Shown in pieces: positions 34,532 through 43,644 of a stretch of 64,000 bases of DNA; within the stretch, counting starts at the first letter, position 1, and every line of letters starts with the position of its first letter. The DNA is taken from NCBI GenBank assembly GCA_964393105.1, contig CAYMSM010000068.1, forward strand, positions 29,807 through 93,806. The letters are read 5' to 3'. The position numbers were made by a program, and so were the translations under genes. Under the pieces are notes generated by a model. It was not told the origin of the DNA. It ran no database searches and was given only the letters and a program-made list of their open reading frames with translations. This stretch comes from CALMEC01 sp964393105 (lineage in GTDB: Bacteria > Actinomycetota > Thermoleophilia > Miltoncostaeales > Miltoncostaeaceae).

Positions 34532-35998
34532 TTAGCCGACCAGCGCCGCTGCGAGTCGCGCGGCGTGCGCGTTGGTCGGGGCGAGCCGGACCCCGGCCTC
34601 TGCGAGGGTCGCCTCCTGACGTGACGCCACCTGGGGATCGGCCTCCGTGCCGCACACGTGTGCGACAATCGCGAGTCGCTCGCGCCCGGCCAGGCCGCTG
34701 CGAATGGCCGGCACGAGCGCGCCGGCCGGATTGGGGTGGCTGCCGTATCCCAACACGACGTCCAGCAGGATCACCGACACGGCTGAATCGGCCGCGGCCT
34801 CGGCCAGGAACTCGGCCCGCGCGAGCGGGTCGATCATCGGGTGGGGACGTCCGCGAGTGAACTCCTCTTCGCCCAGATCCAGGCAGGCGTGCGTCGTCGG
34901 GGCCTGACCCGGCGCGAGCTTGACGGCACCTCCGGCGGCAGCGTTGGACTCGACCCTGGGCAGCCGGTTGGCGAGGATCGCTGCCGCCTCGCTGCACAGC
35001 GTCCCGCCCGAGTACAGACCGCGTACCAAACCCGGGTGGACCCAGTCGATTGCCGCATCGCCCGCCCGCTCGGCCGTGGCGCCCGCCAGGCGGGCCGCGA
35101 CGATGGCGACATCCTCAAGCGTGGCGGCGATCGTCACCCCCTCCGGCGCGTCGAACGCGGTTGCGCCGAGAAAGCACACGGCCGCGGGCTTGTGGGTCGC
35201 CGACAGCGCGGCCAGGACCTGCTCGGCGACGTTCGGGGCCGGGGGTTTGGACACGCACAGGATGACGTCGGTCGCCGGGTCGGCGACAAGGCGATCGATG
35301 GCATCCAGCATCGTGATGGCACCGACCTCCGCGTGCAGGTCGCGCCCACCGGTGCCGTAGCACGCGCTGATCCCGGTGCCGTAGCGGTCGAGCAGGACGG
35401 TGACCTCCTGCGCGCCGGTGCCGGCTGCCGCCACCACGCCCACAGGCCCGCGCCGAACGACGTTGGCAAACGCCAGACCCACGCCGTCGATGATGGCGGT
35501 GCCGCAGCCGGGCCCCATCACCAGGCGCCCCAGCTCGCGGGCGCGGCGCTTCAACACGACCTCGTCCTCGATCGTGACGCCGTCGCTGAAGAGCATCACG
35601 TCCATGCCGGCGCTGAGCGCCTTGTGGGCCTCGAGCGCGGCGTAGTCGCCCGGGACCGAGATGAGCGCGAGGTCGGCGGTCACCTTGGCCAAGCTCTTCG
35701 GCGCGGCCGCGACGGCGCCCGCGCCGGCCCCGCCCGGGCGGGCATCGAGAACGGCGGCGGCGGCATGGAGCCCCACCTCGGCCTCGGATCCACGGACAAC
35801 CAGCACCAGGTCATCCGGACCGGCGCTCGCCATCGCGTCGTCCCATAACCCCATCCCACGCGCCTCGTCCAGGTTGGCCGGCGTAGCCATGAAACACGCG
35901 GCCTGGTCCACCCCCTCGGTGCCCTCGGCAGCTCTGGCCGCGAACAGCAACTTGGCGCTGTCGGCCCACCGGCCCTGCCTCACCTCGGCTGCGATCAC
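34532..35998 (-). CDS. FdrA/AllF-like protein (acyl-CoA-synthetase-like)
   Basis: 488 residues with two CoA-binding/succinyl-CoA-ligase-type modules: VMGPGCGTAIIDGVGLAFANVV, GVVAAAGTGAQEVTVLLDRYGTGISACYGTGGRDL, and a C-terminal half with VRGLYSGGTLCSEAAA and VLGYGSHPNPA. These are FdrA features. FdrA is the AllF component of the oxamate carbamoyltransferase AllFGH described in Escherichia coli. DUF1116 and DUF2877 (AllG- and AllH-like) are encoded at 54.7-56.8 kb and carbamate kinase at 45.5 kb. The GTG at 35998 overlaps the stop of the decarboxylase gene. Confidence 0.82.
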   Translation of the reverse strand: MIAAEVRQGRWADSAKLLFAARAAEGTEGVDQAACFMATPANLDEARGMGLWDDAMASAGPDDLVLVVRGSEAEVGLHAAAAVLDARPGGAGAGAVAAAPKSLAKVTADLALISVPGDYAALEAHKALSAGMDVMLFSDGVTIEDEVVLKRRARELGRLVMGPGCGTAIIDGVGLAFANVVRRGPVGVVAAAGTGAQEVTVLLDRYGTGISACYGTGGRDLHAEVGAITMLDAIDRLVADPATDVILCVSKPPAPNVAEQVLAALSATHKPAAVCFLGATAFDAPEGVTIAATLEDVAIVAARLAGATAERAGDAAIDWVHPGLVRGLYSGGTLCSEAAAILANRLPRVESNAAAGGAVKLAPGQAPTTHACLDLGEEEFTRGRPHPMIDPLARAEFLAEAAADSAVSVILLDVVLGYGSHPNPAGALVPAIRSGLAGRERLAIVAHVCGTEADPQVASRQEATLAEAGVRLAPTNAHAARLAAALVG

Positions 35999-37230
35999 GC
36001 CTCCATCACCCTGCCTTCGTTACCGACGAGGAGCGGCTCGGCTTGGGCGCCCAGCGCCTCGTCGTCGGTTTCCCGCTCACGGAGGATCGTGCCGCGCCCG
36101 TTCTCGACCATGATCGCCCCGGGTCGCAGGTGAATGAACGGGGAGGCCTGCGCCATGGCGTACGCGCCGGTCTGTCCCACCCAGACGAGGTCACCCACGC
36201 GAAGTGGCGGCAATTCGACGTCACGGGCGATCGCGTCGTGCTGAAGGCACAGGGGCCCGAACAGGCTGGTCAAGCGGAGCTCGCCCGCGCGGGGTTCGAC
36301 GAGGTGCACGGGCGAACGTTTCCACAACACGCACGGCACCTGCGTGATGCCCGCGTCGACGACGACTGCGCCGCGGCCGCGACGCGCGACGACCCGCACC
36401 AAGAGCCACCCGGCATCGCGGACCAGGGCCCGCCCCGGCTCCACGATGAGGCCCAACCGCCGACCACCGATCTCCGCACGCACTGCGGCAACGTGGCCGG
36501 CCACACCCGCTGCCGACGGCCAGCCACCGCCCAGGTCGAGCCAGTCGATCCCGCCGATCGCCTCGGCGGTCGCCACCAGGTTCGCAGCGGCGGCGACGTA
36601 GCGCTCGACCGGCACGGGGTACTCCACCGTCACGCCGTGAATGGGCGGACCCGACGGCGGAAGCGGTCCCAACTGGTAGGCGCCCAGGTGTGTGTGCAAC
36701 CCCGTCAGGTGCAGGCCGGCAGAGGCCAGCACGCCGGCCGCTGCCCGGGCGTGACGGGGTGTGACGCCGAAGCGATCCACACCCTCGCGCCCGGGTGGCG
36801 ACAGGCGGATACCGATGCGGGCGCCGTGCGCGGCGTCGGCGGCGAGGCCCGCGATCCGCCGCACCTCTTCGGGACCGTCGGCGATGACCGTCGCGCCCTC
36901 GCGGAGTGCCTGTCGCAGGTCCTCGACCGGCTTGTGCGGGCCATTGAAGACGATCTGGCCGCCGGGCACACCGCCACGCCGGGCGGTCCGGTATTCGAAG
37001 CCCGAGGCGACCTCGGCCCACATCCCGGCGCGATGCAGACGAGTGACGATTCCCATCAAGGGGTTGCTCTTCATCGAGTACGCGATGGTGACGTCGGGTC
37101 CCCACGCCGCGCGGAACGCGTCCGCCTCGACGGCCAGACGCGCGCCGTCGAAGACGTACAACGGCGTGCCGAAGCGGTCCGCCAGGTCGGCGGCGTTGCG
37201 GGGTGGACGCGTGTCGATCTGGCGGATCAT
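35995..37230 (-). CDS. LysA-like PLP-dependent decarboxylase (fold type III)
   Basis: 411 residues of the diaminopimelate/ornithine decarboxylase group. The PLP lysine is in IAYSMKSNPLMGIV, the glycine-rich phosphate site is LDLGGGWP, and VEPGRALV is present. The C-terminal domain has the substrate-site GPLCLQHD and the tyrosine in GAYAMAQASPF. It lacks some of the arginines expected in a true LysA, so the substrate may be another amino acid. The ATG at 37230 overlaps the monooxygenase stop (ATGA) and its stop overlaps fdrA, placing it in one coupled operon. Confidence 0.82.
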   Translation of the reverse strand: MIRQIDTRPPRNAADLADRFGTPLYVFDGARLAVEADAFRAAWGPDVTIAYSMKSNPLMGIVTRLHRAGMWAEVASGFEYRTARRGGVPGGQIVFNGPHKPVEDLRQALREGATVIADGPEEVRRIAGLAADAAHGARIGIRLSPPGREGVDRFGVTPRHARAAAGVLASAGLHLTGLHTHLGAYQLGPLPPSGPPIHGVTVEYPVPVERYVAAAANLVATAEAIGGIDWLDLGGGWPSAAGVAGHVAAVRAEIGGRRLGLIVEPGRALVRDAGWLLVRVVARRGRGAVVVDAGITQVPCVLWKRSPVHLVEPRAGELRLTSLFGPLCLQHDAIARDVELPPLRVGDLVWVGQTGAYAMAQASPFIHLRPGAIMVENGRGTILRERETDDEALGAQAEPLLVGNEGRVMEA

Positions 37231-38213
37231 GTGAGGGCGGGCTCCCGGAGCCGGTTCCAGACGCGCAGAGCGACCCGTCGGACCTCCTCCAGGTGCGGAT
37301 AGCCGCTTGCGATGACAAGGCCGATCCCGGCGTCCCGGTAGCCACGAAGCGCGTTCGCCACCTGATCGTAGCTTCCGACCAACGCGGTCCCGGCGCCTCC
37401 ACGAACGGCGCGGATGCCCGCCCACAGGCCGGGGGCGACCCAGGCCTCGGCGTCGGCGGGGATGGCGTTCATGCGGGCCTGGCCGACCGAGTCGAACCCG
37501 GCGTACTCTCTGACCCGATCGTCCTGGACCTTGGCGAGCGAGAGCAGCTCGAGGGCGGCGGCGCGCGCCTCGGGCTCGGACCTGCGGGCGATGATGTGGA
37601 TGCGCAGGCCGAAGCGGAGCGGGCGGGCGGCCAGGCGGCGCATCTCATCGACGCGCGCGCCGATCTGGTCTGGCGGCTCGCCCCACATCAGGTACGTATC
37701 GACGACCCTCGCGGCCAGTGCCTTGGCCTCTGCAGAGGCCCCGCCCAGGTAGAGCGGTCCGGCGAAGCGCGCCCGCAACGCGATGGCGAGGGCCTCGAGA
37801 CGCCGGTAGCGCTCATCGTGGCCAAGCGGCTCGTGCCCGTAGCCGTCGTGCGGCCCGCCACCGGCAACGAGGTTGATTGCGATGCGTCCGGGGGCGATCC
37901 GCTCGAGCGTCTCGACCTGGTGGGCGGCCAGGGCGGCGGAGACCCCGCCGGGGTTGAGGGCGACGATCAGGCGGATCGACCGGGTGCGCGCCGCGAGGGC
38001 GGCGGATGTCGTCCAGCTCTCGGCAAACGGCGCGTCAGGCGCGAACGAATCGTTGATCGCGCCCGTCGGGACCAGGATCTCGCGTGCGCCCGCACGCTCC
38101 GCGGCCTGCGTCACGCGGAGCAGGTAGTCGAAGGTGGGAGGCCGTTGCGGAGCGCGCGTGCCCAGGTGTCGGCCATCTCCCTCCGAGGGGCAGTACCAGG
38201 CGAGGTCGAGCAT
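37227..38213 (-). CDS. LLM-class (SsuD-like) flavin-dependent monooxygenase
   Basis: 328 residues with a luciferase-like TIM barrel. Recognisable pieces are the N-terminal LDLAWYCPSEGDG, LRVTQAAERAGAREILVPTG, IRLIVALNPGGVSAALAAHQVETLERIAPGRIAINLVAGG and ALVGSYDQVANALRGYRDAGIG. The family uses reduced FMN and oxygen to cleave C-S, C-N or ring bonds (SsuD, RutA and others). It begins a three-gene coupled operon with a decarboxylase and FdrA, so a nitrogen-containing substrate is more likely than a sulfonate; this is inference. Confidence 0.85.
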   Translation of the reverse strand: MLDLAWYCPSEGDGRHLGTRAPQRPPTFDYLLRVTQAAERAGAREILVPTGAINDSFAPDAPFAESWTTSAALAARTRSIRLIVALNPGGVSAALAAHQVETLERIAPGRIAINLVAGGGPHDGYGHEPLGHDERYRRLEALAIALRARFAGPLYLGGASAEAKALAARVVDTYLMWGEPPDQIGARVDEMRRLAARPLRFGLRIHIIARRSEPEARAAALELLSLAKVQDDRVREYAGFDSVGQARMNAIPADAEAWVAPGLWAGIRAVRGGAGTALVGSYDQVANALRGYRDAGIGLVIASGYPHLEEVRRVALRVWNRLREPALT

Positions 38214-38357
38214 CGAGGGGCGATGCTAGCGGGGCGGATAGTGTCTGCGGCGGAAAAGCGCGCTCGTGAGGCGATATCTTTGCGTGGCGAGGCCGGTTCT
38301 CACCTCAGCGGGGCGGGTGCCCCGCGCCCGGGCAACCGAACGCGACAGGGAGGCGAA

Positions 38358-39161
38358 ATGCGCGACGGCGTGCAGGTCAAACCGGGATCGAATGTGGACC
38401 TCGGCGACTTCCCGGCTGATGCAAAGCTGGGACTCGACGACAAGGAGAAGGCCCAGGCCGCGACGACGCTGCTGGGCGACCGGCTCGCCGATCTCGGCGC
38501 GAGCCTCGCCGCCAACGACAGGCATTCGCTGCTGGTCCTGATCCAGGGGATGGACGCATCTGGCAAGGACGGAACGATCAAGCATTGCATCGGACCGCTC
38601 AACCCGATGGGGGTCGAGGTGTCGTCGTTCAAGGCGCCAACGCCGGTGGAGCTGGGGCACGACTTCTTGTGGCGAGTCCATTCGGCGTGCCCCGCGCGGG
38701 GCCAGGTCGGGATCTTCAACCGCAGCCACTACGAGGACGTGCTGGTCGTTCGGGTGGAGAACCTGGTCCCCGAGGACGTGTGGAGCCGTCGCTACGACGC
38801 GATCAACGCGTTCGAGCGCAACTTGACCGATGAGGGGACGGTCATCGTCAAGTGCTGGCTCAACATGTCGAAGGACGAGCAGGCGGTCCAGATGCGGGAG
38901 CGCCTCGACGACCCCAAGAAGAACTGGAAGTTCGATCCGGGCGACCTCGAGAAGCGCAAGAAGTGGGACGAGTACATGGAGGCCTACCGGGTGATGCTCG
39001 AAAGGACGTCCACCGAATGGGCGCCGTGGCACGTCATCCCGGCCGACCGCAAGTGGGTGCGGAACCTCGTGGTGTCCGAGCTCCTGGTCGACGCGCTCGA
39101 GAAACTCGACATGACCTGGCCCGGGCTCGACCCCAAGGTCCGAAAGATGAAGATCGAGTAG
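38358..39161 (+). CDS. ppk2: Polyphosphate kinase 2 family protein
   Basis: 267 residues. Transfers phosphate between polyphosphate and nucleotides. The Walker A loop GMDASGKDGTIKH is at 64-76, then SFKAPTPVELGHDFLWRVH, the Walker B region FNRSHYEDVLVVRV near 121, and the lid CWLNMSKDEQ. It has one PPK2 domain and the short form; AMP- versus ADP-phosphorylating class is not assignable with certainty. AGGGAGG precedes the ATG. It diverges from the monooxygenase operon. Confidence 0.92.
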   Translation: MRDGVQVKPGSNVDLGDFPADAKLGLDDKEKAQAATTLLGDRLADLGASLAANDRHSLLVLIQGMDASGKDGTIKHCIGPLNPMGVEVSSFKAPTPVELGHDFLWRVHSACPARGQVGIFNRSHYEDVLVVRVENLVPEDVWSRRYDAINAFERNLTDEGTVIVKCWLNMSKDEQAVQMRERLDDPKKNWKFDPGDLEKRKKWDEYMEAYRVMLERTSTEWAPWHVIPADRKWVRNLVVSELLVDALEKLDMTWPGLDPKVRKMKIE

Positions 39162-39308
39162 CACCGTGCCGAGGTGTCGCTGTCACCCTCGCGCGCTCGA
39201 TTCAGCCCGAGAGGGCCCGGGGCTTCGCGTCGTCATCAGGCGGGCGCGACATCGTCGATGTGCGCGTTTGTGATCGGGCAGGACTGCGCCATTTGCTGCT
39301 GGGCGGTG

Positions 39309-39923
39309 TCATGGGTCGCCGCGGGGCAATCCGTACCACCATCCCCATGCTCGGATCATTTTCAGGAGGGGGTCGCCGTCGGTTGAGTGACGGGGCGTCG
39401 ACCGGCGCGGCGGCTCGTGCGCATCGTGCTCGACGCGAGCCGGCGTCGCGGGGGTTCGAGCGAGCCAGCGCGCCTGGGTGAACCACCGGCGCATCGTGCG
39501 AACCGACGGCACCGTCGCCGTATCACGTGCGTGACGGACCCGCAGGTCGCGGATGACTCGGTGCGGTGGCTCACCCGCGGCGAACCGCCGCTCCGCCTCC
39601 ACCCGCAGGCGCGGCCACGAATACGAACCAGGACGCCCCCGCCGCACGCCCGCAGTGACGCGCCGCATGTGCGCCGCCAGCGCAGCCCGCTGGCGGCTGT
39701 TCAAACACCCCGCCGTCTGCCACAAGCCGGTGAGGCACTCCACCAGGTCCCGACCGCCGCGCCGACACAGGAACCTCTCGTTGCGGTGGGTGTCGCACAG
39801 CCAGACCGACACGCCGTGGGTGAGGTGGTGCTCAGCCGCCGGGCCGTTTCGCGTCGAGGCGCAGACCGCGCATGCCGGTTGCTCACCGGTCCACCGTAGC
39901 CCACCGCGCCCACTCGCCGCCAT
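39309..39923 (-). CDS. Cys/His-rich putative DNA-binding protein, unknown family
   Basis: 204 residues. The N-terminal half has a likely zinc site: CAVCAST, then HHLTHGVSVWLCDTHRNERFLC, with three C/H clusters. The middle is strongly basic (HMRRVTAGVRRGRPGSYSWPRLRVEAERR) with a helix-turn-helix-like stretch, and TVPSVRTMRRWFTQARWLAR looks like a second helix pair. No named family recognised; similar proteins are, to my memory, lineage-specific in Thermoleophilia. It faces away from the degenerate region at 39.9-40.8 kb and stands alone. Confidence 0.6.
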   Translation of the reverse strand: MAASGRGGLRWTGEQPACAVCASTRNGPAAEHHLTHGVSVWLCDTHRNERFLCRRGGRDLVECLTGLWQTAGCLNSRQRAALAAHMRRVTAGVRRGRPGSYSWPRLRVEAERRFAAGEPPHRVIRDLRVRHARDTATVPSVRTMRRWFTQARWLARTPATPARVEHDAHEPPRRSTPRHSTDGDPLLKMIRAWGWWYGLPRGDP

Positions 39924-40535
39924 GACACGGATTTTGACTCACACACCTGTTACACCGCTACACCCATATGTGCCAATTGTGTGTCGACACTCACTCACCC
40001 GATGTAACAAGTGGCCGCCGACAACCCTGCCGAATGGCCGATTCTTCACCGCCCTCCTCACCACCGCATCACGGCCCTCGCGGCCACAGGTCAGGGCTGC
40101 CAGGTTGATGGCCGCTCTCTTCTGGACCATTTGGGCGGTCCCGCGGGTGGCTGAGCACCGGGGCGGACCGAGGATCGCCGCAGTCATGCGGAAACTCGGC
40201 CGCGGACCGAAACACCAAGCACAACGGCGCGTTGAAGACCGACGAGCGACCGCCGCACGCACTGCAACGATCGCCTCTCCCAGAAAACCTGAGATCGAGT
40301 GCCGCCCGCAGCACAAACCACCGCGCACGCAGAGAGCCACATATCGCACAGTTGGACTTTCCGCCCCTGCCGATCCTCTGCCTATTCGACTGCTGGCGAC
40401 TACCCAGGTGCTGCATCGTCCACGATAGGAGTCGCGAGCCGGTGGCCCAAAGGTTTGGTGGCAGGGTTGGGACCAGCGGGGCGCGGTCGATAGATTCTCC
40501 CCGATCCGACGAATCGACGAGGACTTCGCAGGGCC
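39924..40535. other. Non-coding or degenerate stretch, nothing recognised
   Basis: About 610 bases without a convincing gene on either strand. The open frames found here have no recognisable motif, and the longest one on the minus strand runs antisense across the TrpB remnant that follows. The sequence reads less coding-like than its surroundings. Together with the adjoining pseudogene this suggests an old deletion or insertion scar. No inverted terminal repeats were seen. Confidence 0.5.
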
Positions 40536-40774
40536 GAGAACATCCGTTTCGATCTGCCCCAGTCCGAGCTTCCGCGGGTTTGGTACAACATCAACGCGGA
40601 CATGCCACGGCAGATGATGCCTCCGCTGCATCCGCAGACGAAGGAGCCGGTCTTCTCTCGGGTCACGGCACCTCCGACATGATGGCCTGCCACCAGTTCG
40701 TCAACGGACAGCTGCCGAGGTAGGAGTACCCGCAGGAGGAGATCACCGAGGCGATGACCCACCTACCGAGGTGG
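40536..40774 (+). pseudogene. Remnant of TrpB2-type tryptophan synthase beta chain
   Basis: Two pieces of one gene lie together. 40536-40650 encodes ENIRFDLPQSELPRVWYNIN plus ADMPRQMMPPLHPQTKEPV, the N-terminus of TrpB2. In another frame, 40652-40774 encodes LLSGHGTSDMMACHQFVNGQ and, after an in-frame TAG at 40721, EYPQEEITEAMTHLPRW, the C-terminal end of TrpB2. The roughly 350 residues between them, including the PLP lysine region, are missing. The deletion, frameshift and stop make it a clear pseudogene. Confidence 0.8.
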
Positions 40775-40839
40775 ATTTCGTCGGCTGACCGTCCCTCGGG
40801 TCTGCCGCAGACCGTCGTGTTCGATGGCATCATCAGCTG

Positions 40840-41991
40840 ATGGCCACAGCCTTCGTCTACGGACCGCACCTGCAGGCCTACAACCCGAGCGACGACGACG
40901 AGCGCCCGCTGCGACGGCGCCTTGGCATCGATCTGATCGGAGCATATGGGTTGCTCGACCGCGACGACGTGACAGTTGTCGAACCGGGGGCGGCGACGGT
41001 CGCCGATGTGGAGCGAATCCACGCCCCTGCGTACGTCGGGGCCGTGCGCCGCTACAGCGCCAACCCGGAGCTGGCCGCGTCGTGGGAGGCCGGCCAGTGG
41101 GGCCTCGCCCCGGGAGGCGACACGCCCGCGCGCGCACGCATGCACGAGGCGGCGCTGGGCGTCTGCGGCGCGTCGCTGGCCGCCGCCGACCTGGTCGCCC
41201 GCGGCGAGGCCGACACCGCCTACTGCCCCGCGCCGGCGGGTCTGCACCACGCGCTCGCCAACCGAGCATCGGGGTTCTGTATCTACAACGACTGCGCGCT
41301 CGCCATCCGCGCGCTCCTCGACGCCGGCTTGGCGCGCGTTGCGTACGTCGACGTGGACGCCCACCACGGCGACGGCGTCCAGTGGCTCTTCTACGACGAC
41401 CCGCGCGTGCTGAGCGTGTCGGTGCACGAGAGCGGCAAGTTCCTGTTCCCGGGAACCGGAGGTATGGAGGAGCGCGGCGCCGGCTCCGGGCTCGGCACGT
41501 CGATCAACGTGCCGCTGCCGCCGTTCACCGGCACCGGTCCGTTCCTGCGCGCGATGGAGGAGGTCGTCGTCCCCGCCGTCACGCGGTTCGCCCCCGACGC
41601 GCTCGTCGTGCACCTGGGCGCCGACATCCATCACGCCGACCCGCTGGCGCACCTGTGCGTCGACCTGGAGGCACTGCCGCGCATCTACCGGCTGCTGCAC
41701 GACCTCGCCCGCGACGCGGGGGGCGGCCGGTACATCGTGCTGGCGGGAGGCGGCTACAACATCGACCTGCTCGCCCGCGTCTGGGCCCTGCAGATGGACG
41801 AGCTCGTCGGCGCCGGACTTCCCGACGCGCTCCCCGCCGACTGGCTGGCCCGCGCCGAGCACGAGACCGGCGGACGTTTCAGCGCCCGGCTCCTGGAGGA
41901 CTCACCGCACACGATCCCCGCCGTCCAACGCGAGCGCGCCGACGCCGAGGCCCACGGCGTCGTCGACCTGGCCCGCTCGCTCGTAGGTTGA
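40840..41991 (+). CDS. acuC: AcuC-like acetoin-utilisation / histone deacetylase family protein
   Basis: 383 residues of the arginase/deacetylase fold. Catalytic features: GLHHALANRASGFCIYND with the His136-His137 pair, VDVDAHHGDGVQW (zinc ligands Asp173 and His175), VHLGADIHHADPLAHL with the third ligand region, and LAGGGYNID. AcuC removes acetyl groups from the active-site lysine of acetyl-CoA synthetase in Bacillus. An acs gene is present at 23.9 kb, so the same job is plausible here. It starts just after the TrpB2 remnant. Confidence 0.88.
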   Translation: MATAFVYGPHLQAYNPSDDDERPLRRRLGIDLIGAYGLLDRDDVTVVEPGAATVADVERIHAPAYVGAVRRYSANPELAASWEAGQWGLAPGGDTPARARMHEAALGVCGASLAAADLVARGEADTAYCPAPAGLHHALANRASGFCIYNDCALAIRALLDAGLARVAYVDVDAHHGDGVQWLFYDDPRVLSVSVHESGKFLFPGTGGMEERGAGSGLGTSINVPLPPFTGTGPFLRAMEEVVVPAVTRFAPDALVVHLGADIHHADPLAHLCVDLEALPRIYRLLHDLARDAGGGRYIVLAGGGYNIDLLARVWALQMDELVGAGLPDALPADWLARAEHETGGRFSARLLEDSPHTIPAVQRERADAEAHGVVDLARSLVG

Positions 41992-42056
41992 GACAATGCG
42001 CGAGACGGACATGCAGAAGCAGAGCTCCCGCCTTGGGTCGAAGCTCCTGATCTGAC

Positions 42057-43454
42057 CTACCGCTTCTTCCTGGGCGGCATGTGGATCGGGCGGCCGAGGG
42101 CGACGAGGCCCGCCTCCTTGAAGCCCTCCGACAGGGTGGGGTGCGCGGCGATCGAGTCGCCGACCGTCTCGATGACGGCCTCGCTGTCGATGGCGATGAC
42201 TCCTGCGTTGATCAGGTCGGTGGCCTGGAGGCCCACGATGACGACGCCGAGCACCTCACCGGTCTGGGCGTGGTGGATCATCTTGAAGAAGCCGGTCTTG
42301 TCGGCGAACATCGCCGCCCGGGCGATCGCCAGGTACGGGAACTGACCCGCGACGACGTTCTCGCGGCCGTACTTCTCGACCGCCGCGCGCTCGGACAGGC
42401 CGACGCTCGCGACCTCGGGGTCGGTGTAGATGCAGCTGGGGACGGCGCCGCTCATCTCGACGTGGTGGCCCGCGATGTTCTCGGCGGCGACCTCACCCTC
42501 GCGGAACGCCGTGTGCGCGAGCTGCCAGTAGCCGGCGACGTCCCCCACCGCATAGACGTGGGCCAGGGTGGTCTTGCGCGTCGCGTCGGTCTGGATGCCC
42601 TTCTTGTCGAACGCGATGCCGACGTCCTCCAGACCGATGCCGTCGACCGTCGCGCCGCGTCCCGTCGCCACCAGGACCAAATCCCCGGTGACGCTCGCCG
42701 CCTCGCCGCCCTTGTCGAAATGCAGCACCATGCCGTCGGCGGTCTCCTCGACCTTGGTGGCGCGAGCACCGGTGTGGATCGTGACGCCGTTCTTGTCGAA
42801 CGCCCGCGTCAGGGCCTTGATCGCGTCGTCGTCCTCGACCGGGATGAGCGAGTCGAGCATCTCGACGATCACGACCTCGCTGCCGAAGTGGTTGAAGATC
42901 GACGCGAACTCCACCCCGATCACGCCACCGCCCAGCACCACCAGGCGCTTGGGGATCTCGGTGACCGCCAGGAGCCCGGTGGAGTCGACGCACTTGGGGT
43001 GGTCGATGCCCTCGACCGGCGGACGCAGCGGGTGCGAGCCGGTCGCGATGACCGCGTGCTTGAAGTTGACGTCCTCGCCGCCCTCGACCGCGAACGTGTT
43101 GGGTCCGACGAACCGGCCTCGCCCGTTGACGACGGTCGCGCCGTTGGCCTTGAGCAACTGGCCGACGCCGCTCACCATCGTCTTGACGATCTCGCCCTTG
43201 TTGACCTGCACCTGGGCGAAGTCGACGACGGGCTCCCCGACCATCACTCCGAGCTGCGGGAACGCCCGATGTGCGTCCTTGACCGCATGGGCGCTCTGCA
43301 CCCATGCCTTGGTCGGGATGCAGCCCACGTTGAGGCACGTGCCACCCAACTCGCCCTGCTCGATCAGCGCAACCGACAGTCCGAGCTGCGCGGCCCGAAT
43401 CGCAGCCGGATAACCACCAGGTCCGCCTCCAAGCACCGCGACATCGACATCCAT
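42057..43454 (-). CDS. lpdA: Dihydrolipoyl dehydrogenase
   Basis: E3 subunit of 2-oxoacid dehydrogenase complexes: reoxidises dihydrolipoamide with NAD. 465 residues. FAD motif VAVLGGGPGGYPAAIRA; redox disulfide GGTCLNVGCIPTKA (C40, C45); NAD motif VVLGGGVIGVEFASIF; second FAD motif VYAVGDVAGYWQLAHTA; C-terminal catalytic His-Glu in AAHPTLSEGFKEA. Convergent with the AcuC-like gene. No E1 or E2 genes are near, so it probably serves a complex encoded elsewhere. Confidence 0.94.
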   Translation of the reverse strand: MDVDVAVLGGGPGGYPAAIRAAQLGLSVALIEQGELGGTCLNVGCIPTKAWVQSAHAVKDAHRAFPQLGVMVGEPVVDFAQVQVNKGEIVKTMVSGVGQLLKANGATVVNGRGRFVGPNTFAVEGGEDVNFKHAVIATGSHPLRPPVEGIDHPKCVDSTGLLAVTEIPKRLVVLGGGVIGVEFASIFNHFGSEVVIVEMLDSLIPVEDDDAIKALTRAFDKNGVTIHTGARATKVEETADGMVLHFDKGGEAASVTGDLVLVATGRGATVDGIGLEDVGIAFDKKGIQTDATRKTTLAHVYAVGDVAGYWQLAHTAFREGEVAAENIAGHHVEMSGAVPSCIYTDPEVASVGLSERAAVEKYGRENVVAGQFPYLAIARAAMFADKTGFFKMIHHAQTGEVLGVVIVGLQATDLINAGVIAIDSEAVIETVGDSIAAHPTLSEGFKEAGLVALGRPIHMPPRKKR

Positions 43455-43644
43455 CGGCTCTCGTAACCCTTCGCTCGTTGTGCCGGGACTGTATCTGGCG
43501 CCGCGCCGACGCTCGGTCTGGTGATACCGATCGCGCCCATGCGCTCGAGAGCCTCTGCACGAGTCACATCAATTGACACACTTCGCGCGCATTCTGTGAC
43601 ACTTCAGAGCTGCGCCGTCACACTTCGCATCGTACAATTCTCCC

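Noticed and set aside
35995..37230. Assignment as the biosynthetic diaminopimelate decarboxylase LysA
   Set aside because: Coupling to FdrA and an LLM monooxygenase and loss of some expected substrate arginines argue for a different substrate. It is kept only as LysA-like.
39939..40631. A 230-codon open frame on the minus strand
   Set aside because: It runs antisense over the TrpB2 remnant and over DNA without motifs. No domain or coupled neighbour supports it.
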